The position numbers and the translations under genes are program-made. The notes under the pieces are model-generated. The model saw nothing but the letters and a program-made list of their open reading frames with translations, was not told the DNA's origin and did no database searches. Shown here one piece after another: positions 8,673-19,760 of a DNA stretch of 64,000 nucleotides. Each line of letters starts with the position of its first letter. The first letter of the stretch is position 1. Source of the DNA: Shinella lacus (GTDB lineage Bacteria; Pseudomonadota; Alphaproteobacteria; Rhizobiales; Rhizobiaceae); the NCBI RefSeq assembly GCF_010994755.1, contig NZ_WHSB02000010.1, positions 122,093-186,092 on the forward strand, given 5' to 3'.

Positions 8673-8701
8673 AAAGACACCGGCCCCTGCCGGATTATTC
8701 C
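8673..8701 (-). promoter_or_regulatory. Candidate ECF promoter upstream of the COG4315-sigma operon
   Basis: On the minus strand GGAATA (8701-8696) and GTCTTT (8678-8673) are separated by 17 bases, about 45 bases before the start at 8628. The GGAAT -35 type is common for rhizobial ECF factors, so autoregulation is plausible. Only one copy is visible, so this is tentative. Confidence 0.35.
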
Positions 8702-8726
8702 ATCGAGGCCGAAAAATTCTCGCGCC

Positions 8727-8743
8727 TTTATCTTTTCCTTACG
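8727..8743 (+). promoter_or_regulatory. Possible KdpE-binding tract before the kdp operon
   Basis: A pyrimidine-rich tract reading TTTATCTTTTCCTTACG stands out in the otherwise GC-rich leader about 80 bases before the first kdp reading frame. It loosely resembles the T-rich E. coli KdpE box. Weak similarity only. Confidence 0.25.
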
Positions 8744-8820
8744 TCGCGCTTGCGCCTTCCCAATCGAAACCTGACCCGCTCCGCGCCTATTTTGCCGCTC
8801 GCATAAACAGGAGAACGGAC

Positions 8821-8904
8821 ATGTCCGATTTCATCTTTCTCGCGCTTGGCTGCGGCACGTTCATCGTCTTTGCCGCCTATGCCCGCGCGCTCGACCGACT
8901 GTGA
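8821..8904 (+). CDS. 27-aa membrane peptide at the head of the kdp operon
   Basis: ATG 8821 is preceded by AGGAG (8810-8814) and opens a 27-residue hydrophobic peptide, MSDFIFLALGCGTFIVFAAY and then ARALDRL. It has one predicted transmembrane helix and a positively charged C-terminus. Its stop is 10 bases before the GTG of kdpF. A second KdpF-sized peptide at this place probably also associates with the Kdp pump, but its role is not established. It is below normal gene-caller length limits. Confidence 0.65.
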   Translation: MSDFIFLALGCGTFIVFAAYARALDRL

Positions 8905-8914
8905 GGAGAGACCC

Positions 8915-9001
8915 GTGCTCGAACCTCTTTTCGGCCTTTTCGTTGCGCTTGCGCTTGGCGCCTATCTCGTGGTCACGCTTCTGCGGCCCGAACGCTTCTG
9001 A
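8915..9001 (+). CDS. kdpF: KdpF, K+-transporting ATPase small subunit
   Basis: A 28-residue peptide from GTG 8915, after GAGGAGAG at 8903-8910. The sequence VLEPLFGLFVALALGAYLVV followed by TLLRPERF has the typical single helix and the L-L-x-P-E-R-F ending that identifies KdpF. It stabilises the KdpABC complex in the inner membrane. kdpA starts 18 bases after its stop. Confidence 0.9.
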   Translation: MLEPLFGLFVALALGAYLVVTLLRPERF

Positions 9002-9019
9002 GCCTCCAGGAGAATCTTG

Positions 9020-10729
9020 ATGATTGCTATCGGGTGGCTACAGATCGCCCTCTTCTTCCTTGCGGTGCTTGTCACCATCAAGCCGCTCGGACTTTACATG
9101 GCCCGTGTCTTTGCCGGCGAACGCACCGCGCTTTCTCCGGTTCTGGGGCGTCTCGAGGCCGATCTCTATCGCGTCTCGGGCATTTCGCCGCAAAAAGAGC
9201 AGGGATGGCTCGCCTATACGGTGTCCATGCTGGCCTTTTCCGTCGCCGGCTTCGTCCTGCTCTACGCGATGCTGCGGCTCCAGGCCTATTTGCCGCTCAA
9301 CCCGCAGGGTTTTGCCGGCATGGCGCCGGATCTCGCCTTCAACACCGCGGTCTCCTTCGTCACCAACACCAACTGGCAGAACTATGGCGGCGAAACGACG
9401 CTCAGCCATTTCAGCCAGATGGCGGGCCTCACGGTGCAGAACTTCCTCTCCGCCGCAACCGGCATGGCGCTCGCCGTCGCGCTGACCCGGGCGCTTGCCC
9501 GCTCCAAAGTCTCGACGCTCGGCAACTTCTGGGTCGACATGACGCGGGCGACGCTCTACGTGCTGCTGCCGATGGCGCTCGTCGTGGCACTCGCCTTCGT
9601 CGCCATGGGCCTGCCGCAGACGCTGGACGGCTCCATCACGGCCACCACGCTTGAAGGCGCCAGCCAGACGATCTCGCTCGGCCCCGTCGCAAGCCAGGAA
9701 GCGATCAAGCAGCTCGGCACCAATGGCGGCGGCTTCTTCAACGTCAACGCTGCGCACCCCTTCGAGAACCCGACGGCTTTCGCCAACTATCTCAACATTT
9801 TCGCCATGCTGTCGATCTCGGCGGCCCTGGTCTACTCATTCGGCCAGATCGTCGGCAATCGCCGGCAGGGCTGGGCGCTGATCAGCGCCATGGCCATCCT
9901 GCTCATCGCTGGCGTCGCCGTCGTCTACTGGGCGGAAGCGCAGGGCAACCCGATCCTCACCGCGCTCGGCGTCGATGCCTCTGCCGGCAACATGGAGGGC
10001 AAGGAAGTCCGCTTCGGCCAGGCGATGACGGCGCTTTATGCGGCCGTCACCACCGGCCTGTCGGATGGCGGCGTCAATGGCATGCACGGTTCCTTCACCG
10101 GGCTCGGCGGCCTCGTGCCGATGTTCCTGATGCAGCTTGGCGAAGTCTTGCCGGGCGGTGTCGGCTCCGGGCTTTACGGCATGCTGGTCTTCGCGCTGCT
10201 CGCCGTCTTCGTTTCCGGCCTGATGGTCGGGCGCACGCCGGAATTCCTCGGCAAGAAGATCGAGGGCCGCGAGATGAAATATGCCATGCTCGCCGTGCTC
10301 GTGCTGCCGCTCGCCATTCTCGGCTTCACCGCGGTCTCCGCCGTGCTGCCCTTCGCGGTGGCCAGCGTCGGCACCGCCGGTCCGCATGGGCTTTCGGAAA
10401 TCCTCTATGCCTATACGTCGGCGGCGGCCAACAACGGCTCGGCCTTCGGCGGGCTGACGGGCAACACAGCCTGGTACAACACGACGCTCGGCATCGCCAT
10501 GCTGCTCGGCCGCTTCGCCTATGTCGTGCCGGTCATGGCGATTGCCGGTTCGCTGGCCGCGAAGGTCAAGGTTCCGCCGTCGCCGGGCACAATGCCAACG
10601 GATGGACCGCTCTTTGTCGGCCTTCTCGTCGGCATCATCCTCATCCTCGGCGGCCTGCAGTTCTTCCCAGCACTCGCCCTTGGCCCCATCGTCGAACATT
10701 TCGCGATGCTCGCCGGCCAGACCTTCTAA
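9020..10729 (+). CDS. kdpA: Potassium-transporting ATPase subunit KdpA
   Basis: The K+-channel-like subunit, 569 aa from ATG 9020 with CCAGGAGA upstream; a TTG directly before it would add one residue. Ten or so membrane helices are visible, with selectivity-filter loops such as [14 protein letters not shown] (near residues 112-126), [19 protein letters not shown] (about 234-252) and [14 protein letters not shown]. KdpA forms the selective entry path and passes K+ to KdpB. Length matches the family. Confidence 0.97.
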   Translation: MIAIGWLQIALFFLAVLVTIKPLGLYMARVFAGERTALSPVLGRLEADLYRVSGISPQKEQGWLAYTVSMLAFSVAGFVLLYAMLRLQAYLPLNPQGFAGMAPDLAFNTAVSFVTNTNWQNYGGETTLSHFSQMAGLTVQNFLSAATGMALAVALTRALARSKVSTLGNFWVDMTRATLYVLLPMALVVALAFVAMGLPQTLDGSITATTLEGASQTISLGPVASQEAIKQLGTNGGGFFNVNAAHPFENPTAFANYLNIFAMLSISAALVYSFGQIVGNRRQGWALISAMAILLIAGVAVVYWAEAQGNPILTALGVDASAGNMEGKEVRFGQAMTALYAAVTTGLSDGGVNGMHGSFTGLGGLVPMFLMQLGEVLPGGVGSGLYGMLVFALLAVFVSGLMVGRTPEFLGKKIEGREMKYAMLAVLVLPLAILGFTAVSAVLPFAVASVGTAGPHGLSEILYAYTSAAANNGSAFGGLTGNTAWYNTTLGIAMLLGRFAYVVPVMAIAGSLAAKVKVPPSPGTMPTDGPLFVGLLVGIILILGGLQFFPALALGPIVEHFAMLAGQTF

Positions 10730-10740
10730 AGGAACAATCC

Positions 10741-12777
<2,037 letters not shown>

Positions 12778-12779
12778 TC

Positions 12780-13349
12780 ATGCTGAACCATCTTCGCCCG
12801 GCCCTCACGCTTCTCTTCGCCCTGACGCTCTTGACGGGGCTTGCCTATCCGCTTGCCGTCACCGGCATCGCGCAGGCCGTCATGCCGGCCGCCGCCAACG
12901 GCTCGTTGATCGAAAGGAACGGTGCCGTTATCGGCTCCGCCCTGATCGGCCAGGCCTTCGCCACGGACAAGTATTTCTGGCCGCGGCCCTCCGCGACCGG
13001 ACCGGAGGCCTACAATGCCGCCGCCTCGTCGGGCTCGAACCTCGGCACCACCTCGGTCAAGCTCCGCGATCGCGTGCAGGCGGATATCGACCGGCTGAAG
13101 GCGACGGGCATCACCACGCCCATCCCTGCCGATGCGGTGACGACCTCCGGCTCCGGCCTCGACCCGCATATTTCCCCCGAATTCGCCCGCGCGCAGGTCG
13201 CCCGCGTCGCGAAGGCGCGGGGATTGCCGGAAACGGCCATTGCGGACCTCGTCACGCAACAGATAGAAGACCGTCTTTTCGGTTTCATCGGCGAGCCGCA
13301 GGTGAACGTGCTAAAGCTCAATCTGGCGCTCGACGCGCGGGGATCATGA
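12780..13349 (+). CDS. kdpC: Potassium-transporting ATPase subunit KdpC
   Basis: A 189-aa protein with one N-terminal membrane anchor (about residues 7-30) and an extracytoplasmic domain. Family motifs include [19 protein letters not shown] and [10 protein letters not shown], and [20 protein letters not shown] is represented by [19 protein letters not shown]. KdpC is needed for assembly and nucleotide affinity of KdpB. The stop overlaps the kdpD start as ATGA, so translation is probably coupled. Confidence 0.96.
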   Translation: MLNHLRPALTLLFALTLLTGLAYPLAVTGIAQAVMPAAANGSLIERNGAVIGSALIGQAFATDKYFWPRPSATGPEAYNAAASSGSNLGTTSVKLRDRVQADIDRLKATGITTPIPADAVTTSGSGLDPHISPEFARAQVARVAKARGLPETAIADLVTQQIEDRLFGFIGEPQVNVLKLNLALDARGS

Positions 13350-16051
13350 GAGGACGAATGGCGGACGACGACCGCGACGACAATCGCAGACCCGATCCCG
13401 ATGCATTGCTTGCCCTGGCGGAGAAAGACCGCCGGGGCAAATTGACCGTTTTCCTGGGGGCAGCGCCCGGCGTGGGAAAGACCTACGCCATGCTCACGCG
13501 CGCCGGGCGACTGAAGGCCGAAGGGGCCGACATCGTCGTCGGCCTTGCCGAAACCCATGGTCGCAGTGAGACCGCCGCGCTGCTCGATGGCCTGGAGGCG
13601 CTGCCGCGCACGCGCGTCGCCCATCGCGGCCGCGTGCTTGAGGAATTCGACCTTGATGGCGCGCTCGCGCGCCATCCGCGCATCGTGGTGGTCGACGAGC
13701 TTGCCCATTCCAACCCCGAGGGCAGCCGGCATCCGAAGCGTCACCAAGATATCGAGGAGCTGATCGCCGCCGGCATCGATGTCTGGACGGCGCTCAACAT
13801 CCAGCATCTTGAAAGCCTCGCCGACCTGGTGGCGCAGATCACGGGTGTCACGGTGCGTGAGCGCGTGCCGGATGTTGTGCTGAAGAAGGCCGACGAGGTC
13901 GTGCTGGTCGACCTGCCGCCGACGGAACTGATCGAGCGGCTGAAGGAGGGAAAGGTCTACCTGCCGGAAAGCGCCAGCCGCGCTGTCGACCGCTTCTTCC
14001 GCCTCGGCAACCTGACGGCGTTGCGCGAACTCGCGCTGCGCCGCACTGCCGACCGCGTCGACGACCAGATGGTCGACTACCTCAAGCAGAACGCCATCGA
14101 AGGCCCGTGGGCGACCGGCGAACGGCTGCTCGTCTGCGTCGGGCCGGACGACCTGTCTGAAAAGGTCGTGCGCGTGGCGAGCCGCCTTGCCTCCGGCCTC
14201 AACGCCCCCTGGCTCGTCGTTTCGATCGAGCGGGCGGACCGGGAGGTGGAGACGACGGTGCGCCTGCAGCGTATGGAAGGGCTCTTTCGGCTGGCCGAAC
14301 AGCTCGGGGCCGAAACGCGCCGCGTGGTCGGCAATGATTTCGTAGAGGAAATTCTGAAGCTGGCGCGGCGCGAGCACGCGACGCAGATCGTCATCGGCGC
14401 CAGGCGCCACCATGGCTGGACGCGGTTTTACTCACCCTCGCTGCCGGATGCGCTTTCTCGCCGCGCGGCCGGTCTCGGCGTTTATTTCGTGACGCCGGAC
14501 AAGAAGGAAAAGCTGCCCGTCCCCACGCGCCTCTCGCCGCCCGGGGTCGCCTCCTTCCGGCAATCGGCGCTCATCGCGGTCGCCTTCACCGGCGCCATGG
14601 CGGCCGTCGGCAAGATGATCGACATGGTCGCGGAACTTCCGAATATCTCGCTGCTCTTCCTGCTCGCCGTGCTTGGCGCCGCCGTGATGGGCGGCTATGT
14701 CTCGGCCTTCATCGCCGCGGTCCTCTCGGCGCTCGCTTACAACTTCTTCTTCATCGATCCGCTGCACACCTTCACGATCACCGCGCCGCACGAAGTCTTC
14801 GCGCTCGTCGTCTTCCTGACGGTGGCCATCATCGCCGGCGGTTTCGCCTCGCGCATCAAGGAGCAGGCGGAGGTCGCCCGCGTGCGTGCCACCGCGCTGC
14901 AATCGCTCTACGATTTCTCGCGCAAGCTCTCGACAACGGCCAAGGCGGACGATGCTATCTGGGTTGCGGTCTCGCATCTCCAGGCAAGCCTCAAGCGCAA
15001 CATCGTGCTGCTGCTGCCCGACAAGAGCGATCTCAAGGTCGCCGCCGTCTGGCCGCCGGATACGGAACTCGACGTCACCGATTTCACGGCGGCGCGCTGG
15101 ACGCGCGACAAGCAGGAACAGGCGGGCTTTGGCACCGGCACCCTGCCGAACAGCCGTTTCGAGTTCCGCCCGCTGATGGGGCCGCATGGGCTCGTCGGCG
15201 TCTGCGGCATCCAGCAGACGGATGTGCGTCTCGACATCAACGCGGAACGGGCGCTCTCCGCTATCCTCGACCAGACGGCGATCGCACTCGACCGGGCGCG
15301 GCTTTCAGAAGCGAGCTTGGAACAGGCGGCGCGGCTGGAGGGCGAACGTTATCGCGAGGCGCTGCTCTCCTCGATTTCGCATGACCTTCGGACCCCGCTC
15401 GCCACCATCATGGGCGCCGTCACCAGCCTTCGTCAGCTTGGCGACAAGATGACGCCCGAGAGCCGCGTCGACCTTCTCCAGTCGATCGAGGAGGAGGGCA
15501 GCCGCATGAGCCGCTTCGTCGGCAACCTGCTCGACATGACCCGCATCGAGGCCGGCACGCTGAAGCCGAAGAGCGACTGGGTCGATGTTTCCGATGTCGT
15601 GCAGTCTGCGGTCGAGCGGGCGCGAAAATATTTTCCGGGCCGGCTGATCGAGACGGGCATCGCGCCGGACCTGCCGCTTGTGGAAGGTGACAGCGTGCTG
15701 CTCGGCCAAGTGCTGTTCAACCTGCTCGACAATGCGGTGAAATATGGCGGCGACGAGCCGGTCAACGTCTATGCCCGGCGCGACGGGGCGGATGTGCTGA
15801 TCTCCGTCACCGATCTCGGCAAGGGCATTCCGCCCGCCGAAATCGATCGTATCTTCGAAAAATTCTACCGGCGCGGCAAGCCGGACGGGCGCTCGCCCGG
15901 CACGGGGCTCGGCCTCTCCATCGCTCGCGGTTTCGTCGAGGCGATGGGCGGGAAGATCCATGCGGAAAGCCCGGCGCTGAAAAAGAAGGGCACGCGCATC
16001 GTCATCCGTTTCCCGGCCGGCGACAAGACGAAGGCTTGCAAGACGCCATGA
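13346..16051 (+). CDS. kdpD: Sensor histidine kinase KdpD
   Basis: A 901-aa sensor from ATG 13346, which overlaps the kdpC stop; a second in-frame ATG at 13358 is also possible. The N-terminal KdpD domain has a Walker A motif (GAAPGVGKT, lysine 45), followed by a universal-stress-like domain. Four close transmembrane helices lie at about residues 405-500, then a GAF-like domain. The kinase core has the phospho-accepting histidine in SISHDLRTP at residue 679 and ATP-lid motifs NLLDNAVKY and [12 protein letters not shown]. It senses K+ limitation and phosphorylates KdpE. Confidence 0.96.
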   Translation: MRGRMADDDRDDNRRPDPDALLALAEKDRRGKLTVFLGAAPGVGKTYAMLTRAGRLKAEGADIVVGLAETHGRSETAALLDGLEALPRTRVAHRGRVLEEFDLDGALARHPRIVVVDELAHSNPEGSRHPKRHQDIEELIAAGIDVWTALNIQHLESLADLVAQITGVTVRERVPDVVLKKADEVVLVDLPPTELIERLKEGKVYLPESASRAVDRFFRLGNLTALRELALRRTADRVDDQMVDYLKQNAIEGPWATGERLLVCVGPDDLSEKVVRVASRLASGLNAPWLVVSIERADREVETTVRLQRMEGLFRLAEQLGAETRRVVGNDFVEEILKLARREHATQIVIGARRHHGWTRFYSPSLPDALSRRAAGLGVYFVTPDKKEKLPVPTRLSPPGVASFRQSALIAVAFTGAMAAVGKMIDMVAELPNISLLFLLAVLGAAVMGGYVSAFIAAVLSALAYNFFFIDPLHTFTITAPHEVFALVVFLTVAIIAGGFASRIKEQAEVARVRATALQSLYDFSRKLSTTAKADDAIWVAVSHLQASLKRNIVLLLPDKSDLKVAAVWPPDTELDVTDFTAARWTRDKQEQAGFGTGTLPNSRFEFRPLMGPHGLVGVCGIQQTDVRLDINAERALSAILDQTAIALDRARLSEASLEQAARLEGERYREALLSSISHDLRTPLATIMGAVTSLRQLGDKMTPESRVDLLQSIEEEGSRMSRFVGNLLDMTRIEAGTLKPKSDWVDVSDVVQSAVERARKYFPGRLIETGIAPDLPLVEGDSVLLGQVLFNLLDNAVKYGGDEPVNVYARRDGADVLISVTDLGKGIPPAEIDRIFEKFYRRGKPDGRSPGTGLGLSIARGFVEAMGGKIHAESPALKKKGTRIVIRFPAGDKTKACKTP

Positions 16052-16740
16052 CGAACGAGCGTATCCTCGTGGTGGATGACGAACCGCAGATCCAGCGATT
16101 CCTGCGGCCGGCTCTCAAGGCGGCTGGGTACGATGTCGTCGAGGCAGCGACGGGCGGCGAGGCGCTAAAGGCGGTGGCGACCGCCGCGCCCGACCTCGTC
16201 ATCCTCGATCTCGGCCTGCCGGACATGGACGGCAAGGAGGTCATCGCCAGCCTGCGCGGCTGGACGACCATCCCGATCATCATCCTCTCGGCCCGCGAGC
16301 GCGAGAGCGAGAAGATCGCGGCCCTCGATCTCGGCGCTGACGATTATATCGAAAAGCCCTTCGGAATCGGCGAGCTGACCGCCCGTATCCGCAATGCGCT
16401 GCGCCATCGCGAGCGCTCGGAAGCGGCACCGGCAACGCTTTCCACCGATGGGCTGGTGATCGATACCGTGCGGCGGCTGGTGTCGCGCGATGACGAGGCG
16501 GTGCGCCTGACGCCGAAGGAATACGACCTCCTGACGCTGCTCGCCCGCCACGCAGGGCGAGTGGTCACGCACAAGACGCTGCTCACCTCCGTCTGGGGGC
16601 CGGCGCATGGCGAGGACCTGCATTACCTGCGCGTCTTCATCGGCCAGCTTCGCCAGAAGATCGAGCGCGACCCGACGCATCCCGCCATCGTGCGCACCGA
16701 ACCCGGCGTCGGATACCGGCTGGTCGTCGACCAGGAGTGA
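16048..16740 (+). CDS. kdpE: Response regulator KdpE
   Basis: A 230-aa OmpR/PhoB-family regulator from ATG 16048, overlapping the kdpD stop by 4 bases; an in-frame TTG at 16036 is less likely. In the receiver domain the phospho-aspartate is D54 (VILDLGLPDMDG). The C-terminal winged helix contains LTPKEYDLLTLLARHAGRVV and LRVFIGQLRQKIE. It activates kdp transcription. Confidence 0.96.
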   Translation: MTNERILVVDDEPQIQRFLRPALKAAGYDVVEAATGGEALKAVATAAPDLVILDLGLPDMDGKEVIASLRGWTTIPIIILSARERESEKIAALDLGADDYIEKPFGIGELTARIRNALRHRERSEAAPATLSTDGLVIDTVRRLVSRDDEAVRLTPKEYDLLTLLARHAGRVVTHKTLLTSVWGPAHGEDLHYLRVFIGQLRQKIERDPTHPAIVRTEPGVGYRLVVDQE

Positions 16741-16747
16741 TGCTCGC

Positions 16748-19255
16748 CTAGGCGCTGACGAGCAGGGCGATGGGCTCGGTTTTGAAAAGCTCGGCAATTG
16801 CCATCGTGCGGTCGAGCGTGAATGTGCGGCCGTCGAGCGCTGACTGCACGGCGCGGCCTTCGAAGCCGGCGGGTACCGTCAGGGCGAGGCCGCGCGTGGC
16901 GTCTTCGGTGAGGAGCAGGGCATCGGGTCGCGTCTTGCCGAAGGTCAGGCGCGGAACGATGGTCAGCGCAAAGGCCTGCGGCGTGCCGCGCAGGAAGGCG
17001 AGGGCCTGCCGATTGCCATCGGACAGATCGATCGGAACGTAAGGCCCGGCGAACAGATCGGGGTGTCGCGCCCGCTCTGCAAGTGCTGTCGCGACCAGCC
17101 ACTGTTTGTAGTCCATGAAATGGGCGGGCGCCGGCTGCGGCCTCTCCGGCACGGCCACGGAGGCGACGTCGAGCAAGGGCCGGTTGTCGGGATCGACAAG
17201 CGAGAAGTCGGCGCGCTCGCTGCCCTGATAGATGTCCGGAATGCCAGGCGCCGTCAGCTTGATCAGCGTCTGCCCCAGTGAGTTCATCAGCCCGGCATCA
17301 ATGAAGGGGGAGAGCGTCTCGTTGAAATCCTTGAGGAATGGCTCGTGGCCGAGCAGGTCGGTGACAAAGCCCGTGACCTTTTCCTCATAGGCGACGTCCG
17401 GCTGGCTCCAGTCGGAGGCGAGTTTTGCCTCGCGCAACGCCTTTTCGATATAGGGGGTCATACGCGCGCCGAGCGTCTGCATGGCTTCGTGATCCTCCAG
17501 GCCGCCGATTGGCCAGATGCCGGCAAGTGCTTGGTAGATCAACCATTCCACATCCGGCTCCGGCACATGCACGCGGCGAAAACGGGCGTTGAGGGTGGCC
17601 CAACGCTCCGTCGCGGCAATCCAGCGGTCCGGGGCCTCGCTCAGCGTGTAGAGCCGCGCCCTTGCGTCTTCGCCGCGCTTCGTGTCGTGCGTCGAGGTCG
17701 CAGACAGGCCCTTCGGCATGGTTTGCGCGCGGGCCGACATGGCGGCGTGGAAGGCTTCGGGGCCGCCGGTCGGCCGGCCGGGATCGCCGCCGACCTCATT
17801 CAGCGCGATGAAGGCGTTTTCCCGGTAGAACAGCGTGTCTTCCAGCGCCTTCGCCATGATGGGGCCGCTCAGCTGCTGGAGGCGAGTGCGGAATTCGACG
17901 CAGTCCGGCAGCGCCTTGCAGGTCTCGTCGTCGACAAGCAGTTCGAAGATGAAATCGATCGCCTCGCGAACCTCCGGGCGCGCCGCATCCAGCGCCTGCT
18001 GGCGGGCGGCCGAGAGCACGAGCCGGTCGCGCTCGTCGCCGCCGGCGGCCGTGGTGTAGGTTCGATAGACGGGGAGCGCGATGACCAGACCGCGGATCGC
18101 GTCGACGAGCGTCGTGCGCGAAAGGTCCGCCTGCGCCCTGTCGGCGAGCGCCTTTGCCAGCATGGCGACGCGCTTGACCTCGCCCTCGAAATTTTCCGAA
18201 AGCATCTGCCGTTTGCTGGCCTGCATCTCCTCGCCGTAGCTGCCGGCATGGCCCTCGCGCCGCAGCGGCGCGAAGGTTTTTGAAAGCCTGCCGCCTTCCT
18301 GCTCGTCGACCAGCGCATCCGCCAGCGAGGCGATGAATTCGTAACCCGTCGTGCCCTCGACGGGCCATGACGTGGCGAAGGGCTCCTCCTTCTCCAGGAT
18401 TTTTTCCACGAAGAGGGGGAGGTCCGGGCCGACGGCGCTGCGCAACCGCTCCAGATAGGCCGCGGGATCGGCAAGCCCGTCGATATGGTCGATGCGCAGG
18501 CCGTCCACGGTGCCGTCGCGCACGAGCGCGAGCGTCAGGCGGTGGCTGTCGTCAAACACCTGGGGGTCCTCAACGCGCAACCCGACGAGGCCGGCAATCT
18601 CGAAGAAACGCCGGTAGCTCAGATGCCGACCTGCCGTCTTCCAGTCCGTCAGCCGCCATGGCTGCGCCGCGTGAATCGCCGCGATGCGCGCCGGATTGCT
18701 GGAAATCTGCTCCAGGTCTTCAGATCCCTCCAGCGCCTGATCGTGGGTTCCGGGGTGCAGGGGATAGAAGCTGTCGTGGTAGCGCAGAGCCAGCGTTTCG
18801 TGCGCGGGGTCGAAAGCGAGGCGAATCGTGCCGCTCGCGACCTCTTCCTCGAACGCCTTGCCGAGGAAAGGGAGCGTCAGCGGCTCCGTCCAGTCGATAT
18901 CGAAGTGGTGGGCGAAAGGGCTGTCCGCTCCCAAGGCCACGACGCTGTGCCACCAGGGATTTTCGAGGTGCGCCGCCATATGATTGGGCACGATATCGAG
19001 GATGAGTCCGAGGCCGCGGGCGTGCAAGGTGTCGGCCAATGCGCGCAGCCCCTCAAGGCCGCCCAGCGCCGGGTCGATCTCGTTGGCGTCGGTCACGTCA
19101 TAGCCGTGCGTCGACCCGCCGACCGCCGTCATGACCGGCGACGCATAGAGGTGGCTGATGCCCAGTCGCTCCAGATAGGGCACAAGCCGGCATGCGCCTG
19201 CGAAGTCCATGCCGTTGCGGAACTGGAGGCGATAGGTCGAGTGGGGAAGTGTCAT
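16748..19255 (-). CDS. treY: Malto-oligosyltrehalose synthase TreY
   Basis: A GH13 intramolecular transglucosylase, 835 aa from ATG 19255 (AGGA 6 bases upstream; an in-frame start at 19315 would add 20 residues). It converts the reducing-end alpha-1,4 bond of maltodextrins to alpha-1,1. The opening STYRLQFRNGMDFAGA and the barrel motifs DIVPNHMAAH, GLRIDHIDGL (nucleophile aspartate), EKILE (acid/base) and STHDTKR are intact. It acts with TreZ, encoded upstream on the same strand, to make trehalose from glycogen-like glucans. Confidence 0.95.
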   Translation of the reverse strand: MTLPHSTYRLQFRNGMDFAGACRLVPYLERLGISHLYASPVMTAVGGSTHGYDVTDANEIDPALGGLEGLRALADTLHARGLGLILDIVPNHMAAHLENPWWHSVVALGADSPFAHHFDIDWTEPLTLPFLGKAFEEEVASGTIRLAFDPAHETLALRYHDSFYPLHPGTHDQALEGSEDLEQISSNPARIAAIHAAQPWRLTDWKTAGRHLSYRRFFEIAGLVGLRVEDPQVFDDSHRLTLALVRDGTVDGLRIDHIDGLADPAAYLERLRSAVGPDLPLFVEKILEKEEPFATSWPVEGTTGYEFIASLADALVDEQEGGRLSKTFAPLRREGHAGSYGEEMQASKRQMLSENFEGEVKRVAMLAKALADRAQADLSRTTLVDAIRGLVIALPVYRTYTTAAGGDERDRLVLSAARQQALDAARPEVREAIDFIFELLVDDETCKALPDCVEFRTRLQQLSGPIMAKALEDTLFYRENAFIALNEVGGDPGRPTGGPEAFHAAMSARAQTMPKGLSATSTHDTKRGEDARARLYTLSEAPDRWIAATERWATLNARFRRVHVPEPDVEWLIYQALAGIWPIGGLEDHEAMQTLGARMTPYIEKALREAKLASDWSQPDVAYEEKVTGFVTDLLGHEPFLKDFNETLSPFIDAGLMNSLGQTLIKLTAPGIPDIYQGSERADFSLVDPDNRPLLDVASVAVPERPQPAPAHFMDYKQWLVATALAERARHPDLFAGPYVPIDLSDGNRQALAFLRGTPQAFALTIVPRLTFGKTRPDALLLTEDATRGLALTVPAGFEGRAVQSALDGRTFTLDRTMAIAELFKTEPIALLVSA

Positions 19256-19324
19256 GAGGTCCTGGGAGTGCGGTTTCAGCGGCTCAGTAACGCATATCCT
19301 CCCGATTTGTTCCATCCGCTTCCG

Positions 19325-19699
19325 TCAGGCTGCCGGGTGGCGCTTGAAATCTGTCTGCGAAACGACGCCCACCAGCCGGTTCTGCCGGTCGAGCACGGCT
19401 AGGCGGCGAAGGTGCAGCGATTGCATGTTGGCGATCACGTCTTCCGGTGCCTCGTCGTCGTAACAATAGGTGATGTTGGTTGTCATGACGTCGCCGACCT
19501 TCGTGGTTTCCGCGTTCAGCCCCGGCGCGACGACGCGTAAAATGATGTCGCGATCCGTCAGCGTGCCGACCAGACCGCTCGCATCCGCCACCGGCAGGAA
19601 GGCGATATCCCACTCGGCCATCAGGCTTGCGGCATATTGCAGGGTCTCCTCCGGCCGGACGAGGTGGACATTGCGAGTCATGATATCGCCGATGGACAT
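19325..19699 (-). CDS. Two-CBS-domain protein
   Basis: A 124-aa protein made almost wholly of two CBS motifs: VGDIMT-like segments start near residues 3 and 68, with GLVGTLTDRDIILRVVA and RLVGVVSQTDFKRH as the second strands. CBS pairs bind adenine nucleotides. It lies between treY and treZ, all on the minus strand, behind a GGAAC-N16-TGTT promoter, so it is a likely general stress protein. It may be transcribed with treY, whose start is 70 bases downstream. Its target is unknown. Confidence 0.85.
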   Translation of the reverse strand: MSIGDIMTRNVHLVRPEETLQYAASLMAEWDIAFLPVADASGLVGTLTDRDIILRVVAPGLNAETTKVGDVMTTNITYCYDDEAPEDVIANMQSLHLRRLAVLDRQNRLVGVVSQTDFKRHPAA

Positions 19700-19728
19700 G
19701 GGGGACCTCTTTTTGCACTTTCTCTAAG

Positions 19729-19753
19729 AACAGACGACCGGGACGTTGGTTCC
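19729..19753 (-). promoter_or_regulatory. EcfG/RpoE2-type stress promoter of the CBS gene
   Basis: The minus strand reads GGAAC (19753-19749), 16 bases, then TGTT (19732-19729). This fits the alphaproteobacterial general stress consensus GGAAC-N16/17-CGTT except for one base. It lies 30 bases before the CBS start. Confidence 0.6.
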
Positions 19754-19760
19754 AACGGCC

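Noticed and set aside
8668..8820. N-terminal extension of the 27-aa kdp peptide
   Set aside because: The extended part is arginine/proline rich with no ribosome site; AGGAG precedes ATG 8821.
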